Of a stretch of DNA of 64,000 nt, positions 63,184 through 64,000 are shown piece after piece. The notes beneath the pieces are model-generated. The model searched no databases. It was not told the DNA's origin and saw nothing but the letters and a program-made list of their open reading frames with translations. The stretch lies in the NCBI RefSeq assembly GCF_964355755.1, contig NC_092672.1, positions 4,278,001 to 4,342,000 on the forward strand, read 5' to 3'. The stretch is from Antedon mediterranea. Lineage: Eukaryota > Echinodermata > Crinoidea > Comatulida > Antedonidae. The stretch's first letter is position 1; every line of letters starts with the position of its first letter. A program made the position numbers and the translations under genes.

Positions 63184-63618
63184 TAGAGTTGAGATATTGC
63201 ACTTGCTACATAGCAATGCTACAGTTTGCAAGCTGCAGTGTCTTAAGGTAATTTTATGTTGTTGCTGAGGCACACTATAATGAGTTACATAAGAAGCCTT
63301 GTAACTTGCTGTTATATGTAAAGCATATGTTGAATAAAAACATCATATTTGACAAAATTGTGCGTAATAAATTTTGTTTATTCTTTAGTTGTATGGTAAT
63401 TTATGTTCCATTTTTGTCAACATTGGACCACTTTTAAGTGACAGTATGAGAATAGACATGATTTATTTTACTTGTATATAAAATCTTTTATTTTTATTGT
63501 TACTACTTTTTTACATGTAAGTAGTAGGCATTCATTTCCAATATAATCATTGTACAATAATCATGCAGTAGGCATTATTTTCACTGATAATCCTAAAGGT
63601 CATTGTATGTCACCAAGT

Positions 63619-63918
63619 TTATTCTATTCGTTCATCTCCTTCCTCTACATCTTTTAAACTGAGCACCTCAACACGACCTTTGCCCTTTGTTCCTGACCTT
63701 ACAAGCTCTTCAACATCTTTATAAACACCTGGATCTACAAGACAAACCAATTCTAGTTCATCGTCAAATTCTTCTGATTCTACTTTTGACATCAACGGTG
63801 CTAGTCTGTCTTTGATCTTCCTTGTTTCCTTGCTTGGTATACCAATTCGTAACCTCATCTGTGCCCGTGCTATTTGGAAGTTGTCCGTTTCTTTCAGCTT
63901 TTTGATAACTTCTAAAGC
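63619..63918 (-). CDS. SBDS: SBDS ribosome maturation factor, last exon (5' part outside window)
   Basis: The exon follows acceptor TTTATTTTTTAG and encodes 99 C-terminal residues. SBDS works with the GTPase EFL1 to release eIF6 from new 60S subunits in the cytoplasm. Family marks are ALEVIKKLKE, the start of domain III with RAQMRLRIGIPSKE, ELVCLVDPGVYKDVEELV, and the final block GKGRVEVLSLKDVEEGDER. The C-terminus matches the usual family end in length. Convergent with NCOR. The bases after 63918 are intron. Confidence 0.95.
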   Translation of the reverse strand, partial: ALEVIKKLKETDNFQIARAQMRLRIGIPSKETRKIKDRLAPLMSKVESEEFDDELELVCLVDPGVYKDVEELVRSGTKGKGRVEVLSLKDVEEGDERIE

Positions 63919-64000
63919 CTAAAAAATAAAATTAATCAATAAACTAGAAGCAACAATAAAGCAGTAATTAAAACATCTTCCTCTCTCCTTCTATGCACAC

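Larger units (their letters stand above)
61806..63618. other. NCOR 3' UTR and NCOR-SBDS convergent region
   Basis: AATAAA signals on the plus strand at 62471-62476 and 63333-63338; on the minus strand SBDS has AATAAA at 63492-63487. MITEs are at 61899-62029 and 62617-62762; a further TIR pair is at 62894 and 63183. No other gene seen. Confidence 0.65.

Overview
The window is animal nuclear DNA: AT-rich, with multi-exon genes whose introns follow the GT-AG rule, short exons, long repeat-laden introns, and many dispersed copies of the palindrome TAGGCCTA. Gene content and this repeat style suggest a non-vertebrate deuterostome, most likely an echinoderm (crinoid or holothurian type). That assignment is inference from style, not a species identification.

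Layout. (1) 1-4,412: the SLX1 nuclease gene (minus strand, 3' end outside the window) and COQ5 (plus strand, complete, 6 exons, 313 aa) are head to head over 258 bp. (2) 4,413-9,397: a receptor-like gene encoding signal peptide, CUB domain, TSP1 repeat and one membrane span (minus, 4 exons, 330 aa) is tail to tail with COQ5 and head to head with TMEM199/VMA12 (plus, 6 exons, 193 aa). (3) 10,325-13,700: a ZSWIM1/ZSWIM3-like gene derived from a Mutator-type transposase (713 aa). (4) 13,700-17,370: gene-poor DNA. (5) 17,372-23,495: a 6.1-kb foldback structure made of two opposed tandem arrays of a ~105-bp unit around a third array and a spacer. (6) 23,526-30,377: POLDIP2 (11 exons, 356 aa); intron 3 holds an inverted copy of microexon 8 and its flanks. 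(7) ~31,950-63,340: NCOR, the nuclear receptor corepressor, 29 coding exons and 2,372 aa, with a 7.3-kb first intron containing a ~0.9-kb DNA transposon that carries a 111-codon ORF. (8) 63,619-63,918: the last exon of SBDS (minus), convergent with NCOR.

The genes are housekeeping or regulatory: DNA repair (SLX1), ubiquinone synthesis (COQ5), V-ATPase assembly and Golgi homeostasis (TMEM199), mitochondrial/nuclear ApaG-domain protein (POLDIP2), HDAC3 corepressor (NCOR), ribosome maturation (SBDS). They do not form one pathway. TMEM199 and POLDIP2 are also neighbours in human, and COQ5 and NCOR2 both lie in human 12q24.31, so part of the order may be ancient linkage.

Repeats dominate the rest. 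One ~150-bp palindromic MITE family (ends AAAGCTCTGTCTACACTATC) is present at 22 loci, mostly in NCOR and POLDIP2 introns. I also see LINE and SINE tails, a Penelope-like tail with a hammerhead-like core, and several separate long palindromes. Exon borders were set by eye from splice motifs, unbroken reading phase and remembered family sequences; nothing was aligned by computer.
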